Assembly: GCA_003151495.1 (NCBI GenBank)
Contig: PLXR01000013.1
Coordinates: 1 to 46,754 of the forward strand
Length of the DNA stretch: 46,754 bases
Origin: Opitutaceae bacterium
Lineage (GTDB): Bacteria > Verrucomicrobiota > Verrucomicrobiia > Opitutales > Opitutaceae
Direction of reading: 5' to 3'
Shown here: positions 1-9,209 of the stretch, piece after piece
How the letters are laid out: every line of letters starts with the position of its first letter
How positions within the stretch are numbered: the stretch's first letter is position 1
The notes under the pieces: model-generated
The model's input: only the letters and a program-made list of their open reading frames with translations
Databases searched by the model: none
Told to the model about the DNA's origin: nothing
Translations under genes and position numbers: made by a program

Positions 1-2336
1 ACAAGACTATAGGAGCGGGATTGAACTTCTACACGACCCTGCGTTGCGCCGGGAATGCCCAAGCTGACGTTCTGGAAGTTGATGCTTTGCTGGTCGTTCG
101 CATCGCCTAAAGTGGCGGAATCAGCCGAGCTTTTGTTGATATCTTTGCGCCAGCCATAGATACCCACAAGCGCGCCATCCAGCCAATTACCCTCGTAGAC
201 CAACGCCTGAGAGGTAGTCACCGAGCGTGTTTTACCATATGCCGTCGACAATAGGCCGCGGTTGACGGACGGGTTGGCTTCCGAATCGGTAACTGTCAGG
301 GTCCCCATGCCCGCCCAGCCGTTGTAAAACGCAGGGTTAGAAGGGCTCAATGCTGAGTTCGCCGGGTTTGGAGTGAGATCGAAGTAGTTGATCGGGTTGC
401 TACCGATCGTCGGGTTGCCGGTGACGCGGGAAATATTAGCACCTGTGATCGACTTACCCGTCAACGAGGGCCCCAGATAGATGACCTGTTGCGGATTCAC
501 CTGTGAGAAGTTTGAAGCTGATGATCCCCCGTTGAGAGTGTTGGCGAGAGCGAGGTTTGCGCCGAGATAACCATAACGTTGCCAGGTCATGTCGGAGGTA
601 GCTAGCTTCGCTTGATCCGCCAAGCCGGTCAGGGTTTGGGTGCCGAGGATCGTTGCCCACCATTCATTGCTGTCTTTCCTGAAGTTATGGGTGACAAACG
701 CCGTGGCGCGGGAATCTTCTCGATCGCTGACGTGGTCGAAATTGGTTGGATAATTGTTGTTAATGATGAAAGGGCGGCCAAAGTTCGGATTCGCGCTAGC
801 AGTCGCAAGCGAGGCTCCGTCGTTGTTGGTCGACATGACGTCAACGTACAATGGGACGGCGCCGCCAAAGGGGTTGATCGAGCCGTCATCATAGTGCTGT
901 TTGTTATAATCAAGGGAGAAGCCAGCCTGGTCGTTGAGGAAGGTTTGCGAGAGATTCGCCGATGCCGTCCAGAAACGTTGCCATTCCGACTTCATATTGC
1001 CCTCGATCAAATTCCTGTAGAAATTGAAGATCGAAGGATCGGTCAACGAGGTATCCGTGAAGAGGCCACCGTTGGAGAAAGGTAGCCCCGCAAAGACTGC
1101 CTCCTTGGCTTTGCCGTTTAGACTAAGCCAAGAACTGGGATAAGAGCCGTAGGGGAGCTTAATTAATGTCCCGGCCGTACTATTCTGATTGAAGGACGTG
1201 AAACGGTACTGGCCCACAGAACCGACGGAGTTACCGTTCTGGATAACGTTTAACGGAAACCCGGCATTACCGAGTTGGCCGTTCGTAAACCACGGATCGG
1301 GATTTTGAGCGCCTTCGGCACGGCCGGCATCGGAATAACCATTAGCGGGGGTGGAGATACCACCAGCAACGCCGCTGTTCCACGACTGCGCACCGTTCAA
1401 TCCCGCCTGATAAGCTCCAGCGTCAGCGGGATTGAACCACGGAGTAATGTGGTCCGTCGGAGGAAGGGCGCGAGGATTGTCGGAGTCGACCTGGCCGCGC
1501 TCGAAGTTCGCTTTGAAGATGGTCCGATTTCCGTTTTTGTTCAGGAAAGCAGGTTCGATGCGGATAGCGCCGGATATGCGCTGGTCATTCGAATAGGCCG
1601 GTTTCTGTTCAAATTTTTGGTCATTGTGAAGAAGGTCGAGCCGGACGGCGACCTGGCCAGGCACGATCACTTGATTGATATCCAAGCTCTGGCGGAAACT
1701 TCCCCAGCTGCCAAAGCGAAGGTCGATGTTTCCAGAATTAATAAAGGAGGCACTGTTGCTGGTGGCATTGATAATGCCGGCGGGACTGCCTTCACCAAAG
1801 AGAATCGCATTCGGTCCGCGTGAGATATCGATGCGGTCGACATTATATGAGTCCCATGGGATGTCTGTGATAAAGAAATCACGGGCATTATCTGCAGCAG
1901 CGAGACCGCGGATACGGGTGCCCTCGGTCGGTCTGACGGTGTCTTCGGTCAAGAGCGTAGCGGAGGAACCGGAACCGGCACTGGCAAAATTCCCATTCAC
2001 GCCACCCACCTCAGTGCCGCCGAGGCGTTGGAGCAGCGACGTGTTGTCGGTCGCTCCGGTGTCCAAGAGGAACTGCGAGGTGACCACGGTCACGGAGCTG
2101 CCGATGTCGCGCAGCCGGGTGCTGAGTCGGTTGCCGGCCAGTGTGGAGTCCGCAGTATAGTCGTTTGAGCCGCTGGTGGCTACGACTTCAAAGGGCGAAA
2201 GGACGAGAACATCATCCTTCTCGGCGGACGCGGCGGCGGCGGGCGCCGCGGCGGTCTGCGCGTGCATAAACGCACAGGGCACGAGCAAAACGGCCATCAC
2301 GGCGGCTCGTCGTGAAAGCTTGGGAACAGTCTTCAT
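1..2336 (-). CDS. TonB-dependent outer-membrane receptor (C-terminus beyond left edge)
   Basis: The frame stays open from an ATG at 2336 to the window edge (about 778 codons), so the end of the barrel is missing. The N-terminus is a signal peptide (positive MKTVPKLSRR, hydrophobic core, cleavage near MHAQ-T). An Ala-rich linker follows, then VLSPFEVVAT, which occupies the place of the TonB box. The plug contains RLRDIGSSVTVVTSQFL, RIRGLAAADNARDFF, DIPWDSYNVDRIDI and RGPNAILFGEGSPAGIINAT, all shared almost word for word with the second receptor at 16.3-20.1 kb. The rest is Asn/Gly/aromatic-rich barrel sequence. The family imports large substrates, often glycans or chelates, using TonB energy; the substrate here is unknown. 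An in-frame ATG at 2447 would add 37 residues before the signal peptide, so 2336 is preferred. It lies downstream of, and on the same strand as, the CRTAC1-like genes. Confidence 0.9.
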   Translation of the reverse strand, partial: MKTVPKLSRRAAVMAVLLVPCAFMHAQTAAAPAAAASAEKDDVLVLSPFEVVATSGSNDYTADSTLAGNRLSTRLRDIGSSVTVVTSQFLLDTGATDNTSLLQRLGGTEVGGVNGNFASAGSGSSATLLTEDTVRPTEGTRIRGLAAADNARDFFITDIPWDSYNVDRIDISRGPNAILFGEGSPAGIINATSNSASFINSGNIDLRFGSWGSFRQSLDINQVIVPGQVAVRLDLLHNDQKFEQKPAYSNDQRISGAIRIEPAFLNKNGNRTIFKANFERGQVDSDNPRALPPTDHITPWFNPADAGAYQAGLNGAQSWNSGVAGGISTPANGYSDAGRAEGAQNPDPWFTNGQLGNAGFPLNVIQNGNSVGSVGQYRFTSFNQNSTAGTLIKLPYGSYPSSWLSLNGKAKEAVFAGLPFSNGGLFTDTSLTDPSIFNFYRNLIEGNMKSEWQRFWTASANLSQTFLNDQAGFSLDYNKQHYDDGSINPFGGAVPLYVDVMSTNNDGASLATASANPNFGRPFIINNNYPTNFDHVSDREDSRATAFVTHNFRKDSNEWWATILGTQTLTGLADQAKLATSDMTWQRYGYLGANLALANTLNGGSSASNFSQVNPQQVIYLGPSLTGKSITGANISRVTGNPTIGSNPINYFDLTPNPANSALSPSNPAFYNGWAGMGTLTVTDSEANPSVNRGLLSTAYGKTRSVTTSQALVYEGNWLDGALVGIYGWRKDINKSSADSATLGDANDQQSINFQNVSLGIPGATQGRVEVQSRSYSL

Positions 2337-2568
2337 ATTTGGAGATACACTGCAGGTTGCTGGGTTGAGGTCACGCGATGATTCAAAACGGCTTCCCCGG
2401 TCATAGGGATACACGGCAGGGACAGTCTGGGGTGAGAGGATTTTCATGTTGGGGCTGGGGTACTACTTTGCACTCACAGGCGCCTCGCGGGGGGGCATTC
2501 CTAAAGTACAACTTGGGCTGACGACGCACATCTCGCGGAGACGTTTCGCGCATGCAAATGCAGCCCCA

Positions 2569-2601
2569 TGCAAACGTTGCGTTGCGTAGCCGCCGGTCAA
2601 A
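2569..2601 (-). promoter_or_regulatory. Candidate promoter with LacI-type operator for the TonB receptor
   Basis: On the minus strand, TTGACC (2601-2596) looks like a -35 box. Downstream of it lies GCAACGTTTGCATGG, an imperfect palindrome centred on CG (2571-2585), resembling operators of LacI/PurR-type repressors (GCAAACGTTTGC). A second ATGCAAAT-type half site lies a few bases further on (2563-2572). The -10 box is not obvious. This is inference from sequence shape only. Confidence 0.3.
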
Positions 2602-2736
2602 TTTCTACGAAAATGCTTTTGCCTTAAACTAGCGAAGGAAGGTGAGACCTGTTCGGAACGAACTCCGCAGCGGATCAACCCGGATTTATGGCCACCAAAA
2701 GACACAAGAAGGGAAAGGCACCATCCCTGCTTTTGT

Positions 2737-2758
2737 AGGAGCCTTCTTGCCGGCTCCT
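2737..2758. repeat. REP-like hairpin
   Basis: Perfect 7-bp inverted repeat AGGAGCC/GGCTCCT around an 8-base loop, preceded by TTTTGT. It has the look of the short REP-like elements found between genes in many GC-rich bacteria. A single copy was seen here, so assignment to a family is a guess. Confidence 0.4.
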
Positions 2759-2782
2759 GCATTCGGATCGCCAATGATCGCG

Positions 2783-2802
2783 GCGCGGAACGGAGTCCGC
2801 GC
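2783..2802 (-). terminator. Hairpin directly after the CRTAC1-like stop codon
   Basis: Perfect 7-bp stem GCGCGGA/TCCGCGC with a 6-base loop, beginning one base after the TAG (2804-2806) of the minus-strand gene. No T-run follows, so it could be a REP-like element or a processing/terminator hairpin. Confidence 0.4.
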
Positions 2803-2803
2803 C

Positions 2804-5800
2804 CTACCGCACCGACGCGGGGGCAGTCAGAACTATTGATGAAGATCCCGCGGCAAAGGGATGCCGCGTTGTCGCGCCCGACGGCCAGCGCACGCGAATC
2901 TCGCGCGGTGGATTGTACTCGGGGTAGCCAAAAAAACATGCCGCGCTGGACTGGCTGTAATAGCCGGAACCGGCCGCCACCTCGCTGGACTGCGTTGTAC
3001 CGTCCGCCAGTGCGACGGTGATGGCCGCTCCCACCGCCGTGGGATTGCCGGGCGGGCCGCGCAACTCGACGCGCACGGATTTGCGACCGGCGACGCCCTG
3101 GTTGCGAAACGCAAGTGTCTCGTCGTTGTTCCGCGAGACGAGAAAGTCGGGCCAGCCGTCGCGGTCGAGATCGAGCACCACGAGCGCCTTCGCGTCACCG
3201 GGCACGATCAGGTTGCTCTCGGCGGGCGGCACAGGCGTGAAATGACCGTGACCGTCACCGCGCAGCAGCTGGCTGAGGCCGCCGTCAAAGCGTCCGACGG
3301 CGGCGATGGGCGAGAATGAGTTCTGGACCGCATAGATGTCGGCGTGGCCATCGCCATCGAAGTCGCCGGCCACGATACCCTGCAGGGGCGCGATCTGCGC
3401 GACCCTCGGCAACGGCTCGAAGCGGTAGGTGCCGTCGCTTTGGCTGAGGAATACGCCGCTGCGCAGTTCCGTGGCCGCGAAGCGCAGGGCCCTCGCCAGC
3501 TTATCTTCGCCGAAAATTTCCCCTAGCGTCGCGCGCGCATAATTGTCGTTCAGGGGAAACCGTTTAAAAATGAATGGAAATGCGGCGCCGAGGTCACGGC
3601 GCGCACGCCAGGGATAAACGCGATCACCTTCGTAATAAGCTTCGACTAATTGAGAGGAACCGTCGCCCTTGAAGTCACCGGCGTAAAGCAACGCCGGGTG
3701 TCCGGCTTCGGCGTGGTATTGCGTATTCAGTCCCACGTTGCCGACGACGTAGTCTGGCCGGCCGTCACCATTGAAATCCGCCGCCGCGATTGATGTCCAC
3801 CAGCCGGTACCCGCCGCGGCAAAGCCGGCCTTCTCCGTCCAGTCTTCAAAGCCCCTGCCCTGGTTGTTGTGGAAATATTTCACGTTGCCCCATTCCAGCG
3901 TCAGCAGCAGGTCCGGCCATCCGTCGCCATCCACGTCGCTCCACAGCGCGGCCGTCACCATCCCCACTTCCCGCAGGCCGGGCGCGAGCGCGTCGGTGAC
4001 GTCGGCAAATTTTCCGCCCCGGTTCGCGAGCAACGCGCTTCGCGGGGCCTGCGGGTAGTTTCCCGGAAGGACCCGCCCTCCGATGAAGACCCCCAGGCGG
4101 CCCGAGTGCTCGAAGTCCGCGGCGGCGACGGCCCCGGCGTTGATGGGCAGTGGGGGGAGAGCGTCCTCGGGCGCCGTATGGTAGCCGCCGTGGCCGTCGT
4201 TCAGGTAGAGCCTGGGCTGGTACTCCTGGGCTCCCGCCGGCAGGGAATTCCCTCCCTTGGTCACCAGGAGGTCGGCGCGGCCGTCGCCATCGGCATCGAA
4301 CACAAGCAACGGGCCGTCGTCGACCGTGTCGGGCTCGGCTGCCGGCGCGCCGGCGACGGTAAACGAACCTGCGGCAGTGGTGAGCACGACGCGCCGCACA
4401 TCCAGGGTGGTGCCGCCAATCACCACGTCATCACGATCCGCGCCGGCGATATTTCCCACCGCCAGACTCGGGCCGCGGCGATTGAGCCTGAAGGGAAGCA
4501 GCGGCTGTTCAGAGGTTTCGTTCACCTTCTCCTCCCGCGAATGCAGGCTGAAGGCAGTGCCGCGGCTGACTTCGGCAAATTGTCCGGCTGCGGCGGGCTT
4601 AGTCTCCAGCGATCGCGCCGGCGCCGGGCCGGTCGGCTCTGTGATCGCATACCGTCGGTCGACGGCGAGGTTTTCAAACGTCTGCACGTGACCGCTCGGC
4701 CAGGTCACGACCATCCGCTTGATCAGGGTGTCGTCACCCATCCCGAAATGAATCGCCGGCTCGCTACTGGACATGTATCCGCGCGCCAGCCAGAGTTGGC
4801 GCACCTGCAGGCCGAGCGCACTCTCGATTTTCACCGTCGCCCCCACGCCGAAGCGGTTGGAAACGGTTCCCCGGAGATCGAGGATAACGCGATGTCCGGA
4901 GTCGCAGTCGTTCCGAAAAACACTCACGCTGCCCCGGTAGTTCGCGTAGACGAGGTCGAGGTCGCCATCGCCATCTAGATCGCCGAAGGCCGCGCCGAAA
5001 CTGACGCCCTTATGGTCGAGTCCCCAAGCCGCGCTGACGTTTTCAAATTGCAAGTCCCCGCGATTGCGCAGGGCAATGGTATTTTCAGTCTGGATCGGCG
5101 TGGCATTGAGGAGGCGAATCCGCTCGGCCACGGATTCGGCGCTCATCTGGCGTTTCACCACGTCTACTCCGGAATCCCGCAGGAATCCAGTGGTCAAGAA
5201 CATATCGAGGCGGCCGTCGTTGTCGAGATCCTCCAACCGCGGCGACCAGGTCCAGTCCGTCGCGGCCGCTCCGGCTAGGAAGCCGGCTTCCAGGCAGTAA
5301 CCTGTGCCGGAATTTAGCAGCAACGCATTGCGGTCATATTTCGGAGCTCCCGAGGCACCGTCGGGCCGTTCCTCGCGTTGTGAGCGCGCGTCCGCCATCA
5401 TGTGCTGGTCCTTCTCATGGCTGGTCGCGGCCATGTCCGCGACGAAAAAGTCGATCAATCCATCGTTGTTTACGTCGCCCAAATCGGACCCCATCGACGA
5501 AAACGAAGTATGGGGCAGGTATTGTCCCGCCGTGTCGGTAAAGGTGCCGTCCCGGTTATTATGGTAAAGCGCATCCGGGACGCCGTAATCGTTGGCCACA
5601 TAAAGGTCCGGCCAGCCATCGTTATCATAGTCCCACCACGTCGCGGAGTGACTCCGGCCTTCACCCTTGATGCCCGCGTGTTCGGTGACGTTGGTGAAGG
5701 TACCGTCGCGGTTGTTGTGAAACAGGTAGCCGCGCCGCCCCTTTGGACCGGTCGCGTCGCTCAACAGGTTGGTCGTGATATAAACGTCAAGCCAACCGTC

Positions 5801-6439
5801 GCGATCATAGTCGCAAAAGGCCGCCATCACACAAGAATCCGTCACATCCAAGCCGTAGGCATGGGCCATTTCCCTGAAGGTACCGTCGCCTTGGTTGATG
5901 TAGAGCAGATTGGGCGCATTGAAACGGCAGACGTAGATATCGAGCAGGCCGTCATTGTTCACGTCGACAAACGTCACGCCCGATTTCCAGATGGCAGCGG
6001 CGGCTCCCACGTCACCCACCCCCGCCTTCTCCGTCACATCCTCGAACTTGAAGTTGCCGAGATTGCGAAAAAGCCGGCAGCTCTCGGTTTTGCTGACCAC
6101 AAAAATATCGGGCCGGCCGTCGCCGTCGTAATCGCCAATCGCCACCCCGGTGCCGACCGAGCCTGCATCGAATTCCTGGAAGAGGTCGCCGTGCATCCGC
6201 GGGTCGGCGTAGCGATTCTCGGTTCGGATGCCCGTCACTTCCGGAGCGAGCTGGACGAACATCGTTTTCCCGCGCGGGCCGGAAAGCGGGGCCAAGGGCC
6301 GCCCGGAGATGCCGCCGGTCACGTCGGCTGCCCGGACCGCCGTGGGGATGAAAAGTACGCCCACGGTCACCGCGCAGCTGATGGCCCGCTCGACGGTGGC
6401 TCGCCAACTGGCGCGGGGGCGATTCTCGGCGTCGAGCAT
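2804..6439 (-). CDS. CRTAC1-like secreted protein, two FG-GAP/UnbV units (copy 1)
   Basis: A 1,211-residue exported protein with a signal peptide (cleavage near AVRA-AD, residue 37). Residues about 100-500 carry FG-GAP/VCBS repeats with calcium-binding D-x-D/N-x-D-G loops (DYDGDGRPDIFVV, DVNNDGLLDIYV, DYDRDGWLDVYI, DLDGDGDLDLVY). An ASPIC/UnbV module follows (about 520-590: NRFGVGATVKIE to VVTWPSG). A second beta-propeller-like repeat block spans about 650-1100 and a second UnbV module about 1125-1195 (RVRWPSGATTRHPF). Such proteins are extracellular or surface-bound and bind calcium; their ligands are unknown. Two repeats in the second block have lost their calcium loops (VGNIAGADRDD and AADFEHSGRLG) where copy 2 keeps them (VGDLNGDGKDD and AADFNRDGYLD). 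It is divergent from the GT-C-like membrane gene and upstream of a TonB receptor. The function is not established. Confidence 0.92.
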   Translation of the reverse strand: MLDAENRPRASWRATVERAISCAVTVGVLFIPTAVRAADVTGGISGRPLAPLSGPRGKTMFVQLAPEVTGIRTENRYADPRMHGDLFQEFDAGSVGTGVAIGDYDGDGRPDIFVVSKTESCRLFRNLGNFKFEDVTEKAGVGDVGAAAAIWKSGVTFVDVNNDGLLDIYVCRFNAPNLLYINQGDGTFREMAHAYGLDVTDSCVMAAFCDYDRDGWLDVYITTNLLSDATGPKGRRGYLFHNNRDGTFTNVTEHAGIKGEGRSHSATWWDYDNDGWPDLYVANDYGVPDALYHNNRDGTFTDTAGQYLPHTSFSSMGSDLGDVNNDGLIDFFVADMAATSHEKDQHMMADARSQREERPDGASGAPKYDRNALLLNSGTGYCLEAGFLAGAAATDWTWSPRLEDLDNDGRLDMFLTTGFLRDSGVDVVKRQMSAESVAERIRLLNATPIQTENTIALRNRGDLQFENVSAAWGLDHKGVSFGAAFGDLDGDGDLDLVYANYRGSVSVFRNDCDSGHRVILDLRGTVSNRFGVGATVKIESALGLQVRQLWLARGYMSSSEPAIHFGMGDDTLIKRMVVTWPSGHVQTFENLAVDRRYAITEPTGPAPARSLETKPAAAGQFAEVSRGTAFSLHSREEKVNETSEQPLLPFRLNRRGPSLAVGNIAGADRDDVVIGGTTLDVRRVVLTTAAGSFTVAGAPAAEPDTVDDGPLLVFDADGDGRADLLVTKGGNSLPAGAQEYQPRLYLNDGHGGYHTAPEDALPPLPINAGAVAAADFEHSGRLGVFIGGRVLPGNYPQAPRSALLANRGGKFADVTDALAPGLREVGMVTAALWSDVDGDGWPDLLLTLEWGNVKYFHNNQGRGFEDWTEKAGFAAAGTGWWTSIAAADFNGDGRPDYVVGNVGLNTQYHAEAGHPALLYAGDFKGDGSSQLVEAYYEGDRVYPWRARRDLGAAFPFIFKRFPLNDNYARATLGEIFGEDKLARALRFAATELRSGVFLSQSDGTYRFEPLPRVAQIAPLQGIVAGDFDGDGHADIYAVQNSFSPIAAVGRFDGGLSQLLRGDGHGHFTPVPPAESNLIVPGDAKALVVLDLDRDGWPDFLVSRNNDETLAFRNQGVAGRKSVRVELRGPPGNPTAVGAAITVALADGTTQSSEVAAGSGYYSQSSAACFFGYPEYNPPREIRVRWPSGATTRHPFAAGSSSIVLTAPASVR

Positions 6440-6458
6440 GGGGTAAGGCGCAGATGGG

Positions 6459-6483
6459 ACGAACCTCGTTTTGGTGAGTCAAG
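6459..6483 (-). promoter_or_regulatory. Conserved TTGACT upstream element, CRTAC1-like copy 1
   Basis: In the 125-base divergent gap, the minus strand carries CTTGACTC, then about 17 bases later GGTTCGT, ending 20 bases before the ATG at 6439. The same two blocks sit at matching distance before the second CRTAC1-like gene. TTGACT fits a sigma-70 -35 box. The -10 (TCCCAT) is weak, so the element may be a promoter or a shared regulator site. Confidence 0.4.
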
Positions 6484-6564
6484 CGGGATAAGGCCGCGTC
6501 TGAACTAAAATGTTGCCTACCGGGTGATTCTCGGTCCGATTGCGCCGGGTTGCGAAAACCTCCG

Positions 6565-9027
6565 ATGGCCGCGCCTCCCGCAATCAAACCGTCCCGCTTT
6601 TCCTCCCTAGCATGGTTGGCGGTGCCGTTCGCCGCCTGCGTGCTCCTGATTTGGATGAACGTGGTCCGCATCCGCCATATCGAGTCCGTGTCCATGCTCG
6701 GCGGATGGACCGAGAAACCACCTCTCACGGTCTCCACGTCGTCCGCGCCCGAGCTGGAGTCCGGCAACAAGTTGATCGTCCCCGAACAGCTCACGGAGAG
6801 TTATCATTGGCTCGCGCAGACCCAGCGCATGTTCAAACGCAGCGAATGGCGGGTGCGGCACATCGACTACGAGAATGCGCCAGACGGCCGGGCGGTGAAC
6901 TCCCCTTCCCCCTACCGCTGGTGGCTCGGTTTCATCGCGTGGTGCAATCACCTCGTTTCAGGTCGGACGCCTGCCGCCGCCGTGGAACGCGCCGCGCTCG
7001 TCGCGGATCCTCTCCTGCACTTTCTACTTTTGCTCGGAACCACCCTCCTGGTCGCGTGGCGGTTCGGCACCCTGCCGGCGGCTTTGGTTTCAATCGGCCT
7101 CGTCGCCTTCTTTCCGTTCGCCGCGGGATTTCTGCCCGGCGCCCCCGACGACCGCGGCCTGGCGCAGATTCTTGCCCTCGGCAGCGTGCTGCTTCTCGCG
7201 GCCGGACTAAGGTCAAACTCCGCGCCGGACGACGAAAGTTCGACGCGACGCTGGTTCAGCCTCGCCGGAATAGTGGGCGGACTTGGCCTATGGGTCAGCG
7301 TGTCCGTCCAAGTTCCAATCCTGATTGGGATCGTCGCGGGTGCCTTGCTCGCCGCCTGGTTTACTCGCCCTCCAAATCCGGGGAAACCCACGGGAACAGG
7401 CGCCTTGCCGTGGCGAGCGTGGGCCGCGGGAGGCGCCGTCGCCAGCCTTGGCGGCTACCTGGTTGAATTTTTTCCCGCGCATCTCGGGAATTGGAACCTG
7501 GCCGCCATTCATCCGCTTTATGGTCTGGCGTGGCTCGGTGGCGGCGAGATTTTGGGGCAGGCGACCGAGTGGATTCAGGACAGGAAATTGCCGCGCACCT
7601 TCCGCAGCATCATGATTCTCACCCTCGCCTTGGCTCCAATCGCGGTGCTGCCGGTGGTCATCTGGAAAACTCACGATCGCGGATTCCTTCGTGCCGACCT
7701 CCAGTCACTCCGACTGACAAAACTGCCGGAAGGTGCTGTGGCTCAAAGTCTCGGCGCGTGGATTTTACGTGATGGACTGACTCCGGCCGTGTTAGCGACG
7801 TTCCTGCCTCTCGTCCTGGTCGCTCCAGCCGCTTGGTTTCTCCTGCGGAAAAAGACCGATCGGATTCGTCGCGTTTCTGTCGCGATAACGTTGGGACCCG
7901 TACTTGTCGCCTTGGGATTCGCCTGCCATCAACTCATTTGGTGGAACACCGTCGATGGGCTTCTCTTGATGATGTTAGCCACGATGACCGCAGGGTTGCC
8001 AAGAGCCGCCAATCGGGAATATGCGCGCCTCGCTTGGGCGAGCGGCGCCCTATTGCTATCACTCGGCGCTTTGCTGGTTGCACCACGGTTCAATGCCCAA
8101 AAGGAAAATGACCTTACCCAGTCGGAAGTGCTGGGTTTGATCGAGAGGGACTTGGCGGGCTGGCTGGCGCTCCACGCTGACCCTGCCGGGGTCGTATTGC
8201 TGGCTCCGCCCAACGAGACCACCGCTCTCTGCTATTATGGCGGAATGCGCGGCCTGGGTGCGCTCTCGTGGGAAAACAAGGATGGCGTGGCGGCGGCAGT
8301 ACTCATCCTGGGGAACCCAAACCCCCGGGAGGCAAAGGCGTTGATCGATCGGCGCAAGATCACCCACTTGGTCCTGCTCTCTTGGGATTCCGAGTTTGAC
8401 AATTATACCCGGGCGGAAACGGGGAAAAGCGCCGTCACCTTTCGCGATCAGCTCCAGCTTGCAACGCTGCCGCTCTGGCTGCGGCCACTGGCTTATCCAC
8501 TGCCGGCGATTGCCGGTTTCGAAGGGCGGTCGGTAACGGTATTTGAAGTCGTCGAAGAGCAGGAACTGGCGGCAGCCGTAGGCCGGATTGCGGAATATTT
8601 GATCGAAATGGGAGACCTCAACAATGCCGCAGCGGCGGCACAGGGGTTGCAGCGTTTTCCGTCTGATTTCGGGGCTTGGGTGGCGCGGGCCGAAGTCGAA
8701 TGGGCGCGGGAGGATACAGCGGGATTCGCCAAGTCCCTTAAACTTCTGCAGGCACGGCTGGCACTGAAGGCCCCTTTAGCCCTGCCGTGGGATCAGCGCG
8801 TCGGACTCGCCGTGGTCCTCGCCAAGGCAAAACAGGAGAAGCTTGCCCGTGAGCAGGTGACCGTTTGCCTCGCGCTGGCTGACGAAGGAAAACTGCGTTC
8901 CCTCTCCCCCAGTTCGCTTTATCGGCTGCTCGTATTGAGCCGAGGCTTCGGCATACGCGTTGATCCCAAACTGTACGAATTCGCGCTCACCCTGGTGCCG
9001 GCCGAATTGCGTGATCGACTGAGGTAG
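6565..9027 (+). CDS. Large polytopic membrane protein, GT-C / STT3-like, with C-terminal helical domain
   Basis: An 820-residue inner-membrane protein with about a dozen hydrophobic segments spread over the first ~500 residues. The first long periplasmic loop has YENAPDGRAVNSPSPYRWW and a later one FLPGAPDDRGLAQ. These resemble the acidic-loop and 'G-x-x-D-H/D' positions of STT3-type oligosaccharyltransferases and related GT-C enzymes, but identity is too weak to name an enzyme. A soluble region follows (VVLLAPPNETTALCYYGG, ITHLVLLSWDSEFDNYTR), as in the C-terminal globular part of GT-C proteins. The last ~170 residues (EYLIEMGDLNNAAAAAQG and on) look like TPR-type helical hairpins. If the class is right, it moves lipid-linked sugars outside the membrane, possibly onto the neighbouring secreted protein. 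A TTG at 6550 is an alternative start. It is divergent from the CRTAC1-like gene; a remnant of a second copy lies at 12.9 kb. Confidence 0.65.
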   Translation: MAAPPAIKPSRFSSLAWLAVPFAACVLLIWMNVVRIRHIESVSMLGGWTEKPPLTVSTSSAPELESGNKLIVPEQLTESYHWLAQTQRMFKRSEWRVRHIDYENAPDGRAVNSPSPYRWWLGFIAWCNHLVSGRTPAAAVERAALVADPLLHFLLLLGTTLLVAWRFGTLPAALVSIGLVAFFPFAAGFLPGAPDDRGLAQILALGSVLLLAAGLRSNSAPDDESSTRRWFSLAGIVGGLGLWVSVSVQVPILIGIVAGALLAAWFTRPPNPGKPTGTGALPWRAWAAGGAVASLGGYLVEFFPAHLGNWNLAAIHPLYGLAWLGGGEILGQATEWIQDRKLPRTFRSIMILTLALAPIAVLPVVIWKTHDRGFLRADLQSLRLTKLPEGAVAQSLGAWILRDGLTPAVLATFLPLVLVAPAAWFLLRKKTDRIRRVSVAITLGPVLVALGFACHQLIWWNTVDGLLLMMLATMTAGLPRAANREYARLAWASGALLLSLGALLVAPRFNAQKENDLTQSEVLGLIERDLAGWLALHADPAGVVLLAPPNETTALCYYGGMRGLGALSWENKDGVAAAVLILGNPNPREAKALIDRRKITHLVLLSWDSEFDNYTRAETGKSAVTFRDQLQLATLPLWLRPLAYPLPAIAGFEGRSVTVFEVVEEQELAAAVGRIAEYLIEMGDLNNAAAAAQGLQRFPSDFGAWVARAEVEWAREDTAGFAKSLKLLQARLALKAPLALPWDQRVGLAVVLAKAKQEKLAREQVTVCLALADEGKLRSLSPSSLYRLLVLSRGFGIRVDPKLYEFALTLVPAELRDRLR

Positions 9028-9181
9028 CGTGTTCGCGTCAAGCAAAGCCAGCGCGTTTGCGAAACCAATACCACCATTGGATCCATCGACGCCGGCCGGC
9101 CCCGCTTCGGGTTTGAAACAACCGCCGACACTCCCCAAAACAAATTTCCCATCCCCGCATCCGGGTTGAAAATCCTCTTCC

Positions 9182-9209
9182 TGCTGCACTCTATGGCGTG
9201 GGTGCAGCA
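9182..9209 (-). terminator. Hairpin overlapping the CRTAC1-like copy 2 stop codon
   Basis: Perfect 8-bp stem TGCTGCAC/GTGCAGCA with a 12-base loop. It overlaps the last codons and the TAG (9191-9193) of the minus-strand gene, in the 163-base convergent gap with the membrane gene. There is no T-run. It may help to end transcription from either side. Confidence 0.35.

Larger units (their letters stand above)
2337..2803. other. Intergenic region: receptor promoter side plus two hairpins
   Basis: These 467 bases separate the CRTAC1-like gene from the receptor. The half near the receptor holds a TTGACC box and a LacI-type operator-like motif (2569-2601). The half near the CRTAC1-like stop codon holds two short GC-rich hairpins (2737-2758 and 2783-2802). 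No convincing coding sequence was found; open frames here lack a family or signal sequence and run into the antisense of the CRTAC1-like gene. Confidence 0.5.

Noticed and set aside
2463..2939. 158-codon minus-strand frame overlapping the CRTAC1-like 3' end
   Set aside because: Out of frame with the real gene and without a family match.
3869..6508. Plus-strand frames of ~370 codons within CRTAC1-like copy 1
   Set aside because: Antisense to a gene with regular FG-GAP repeats; their translations are complement shadows of those repeats.
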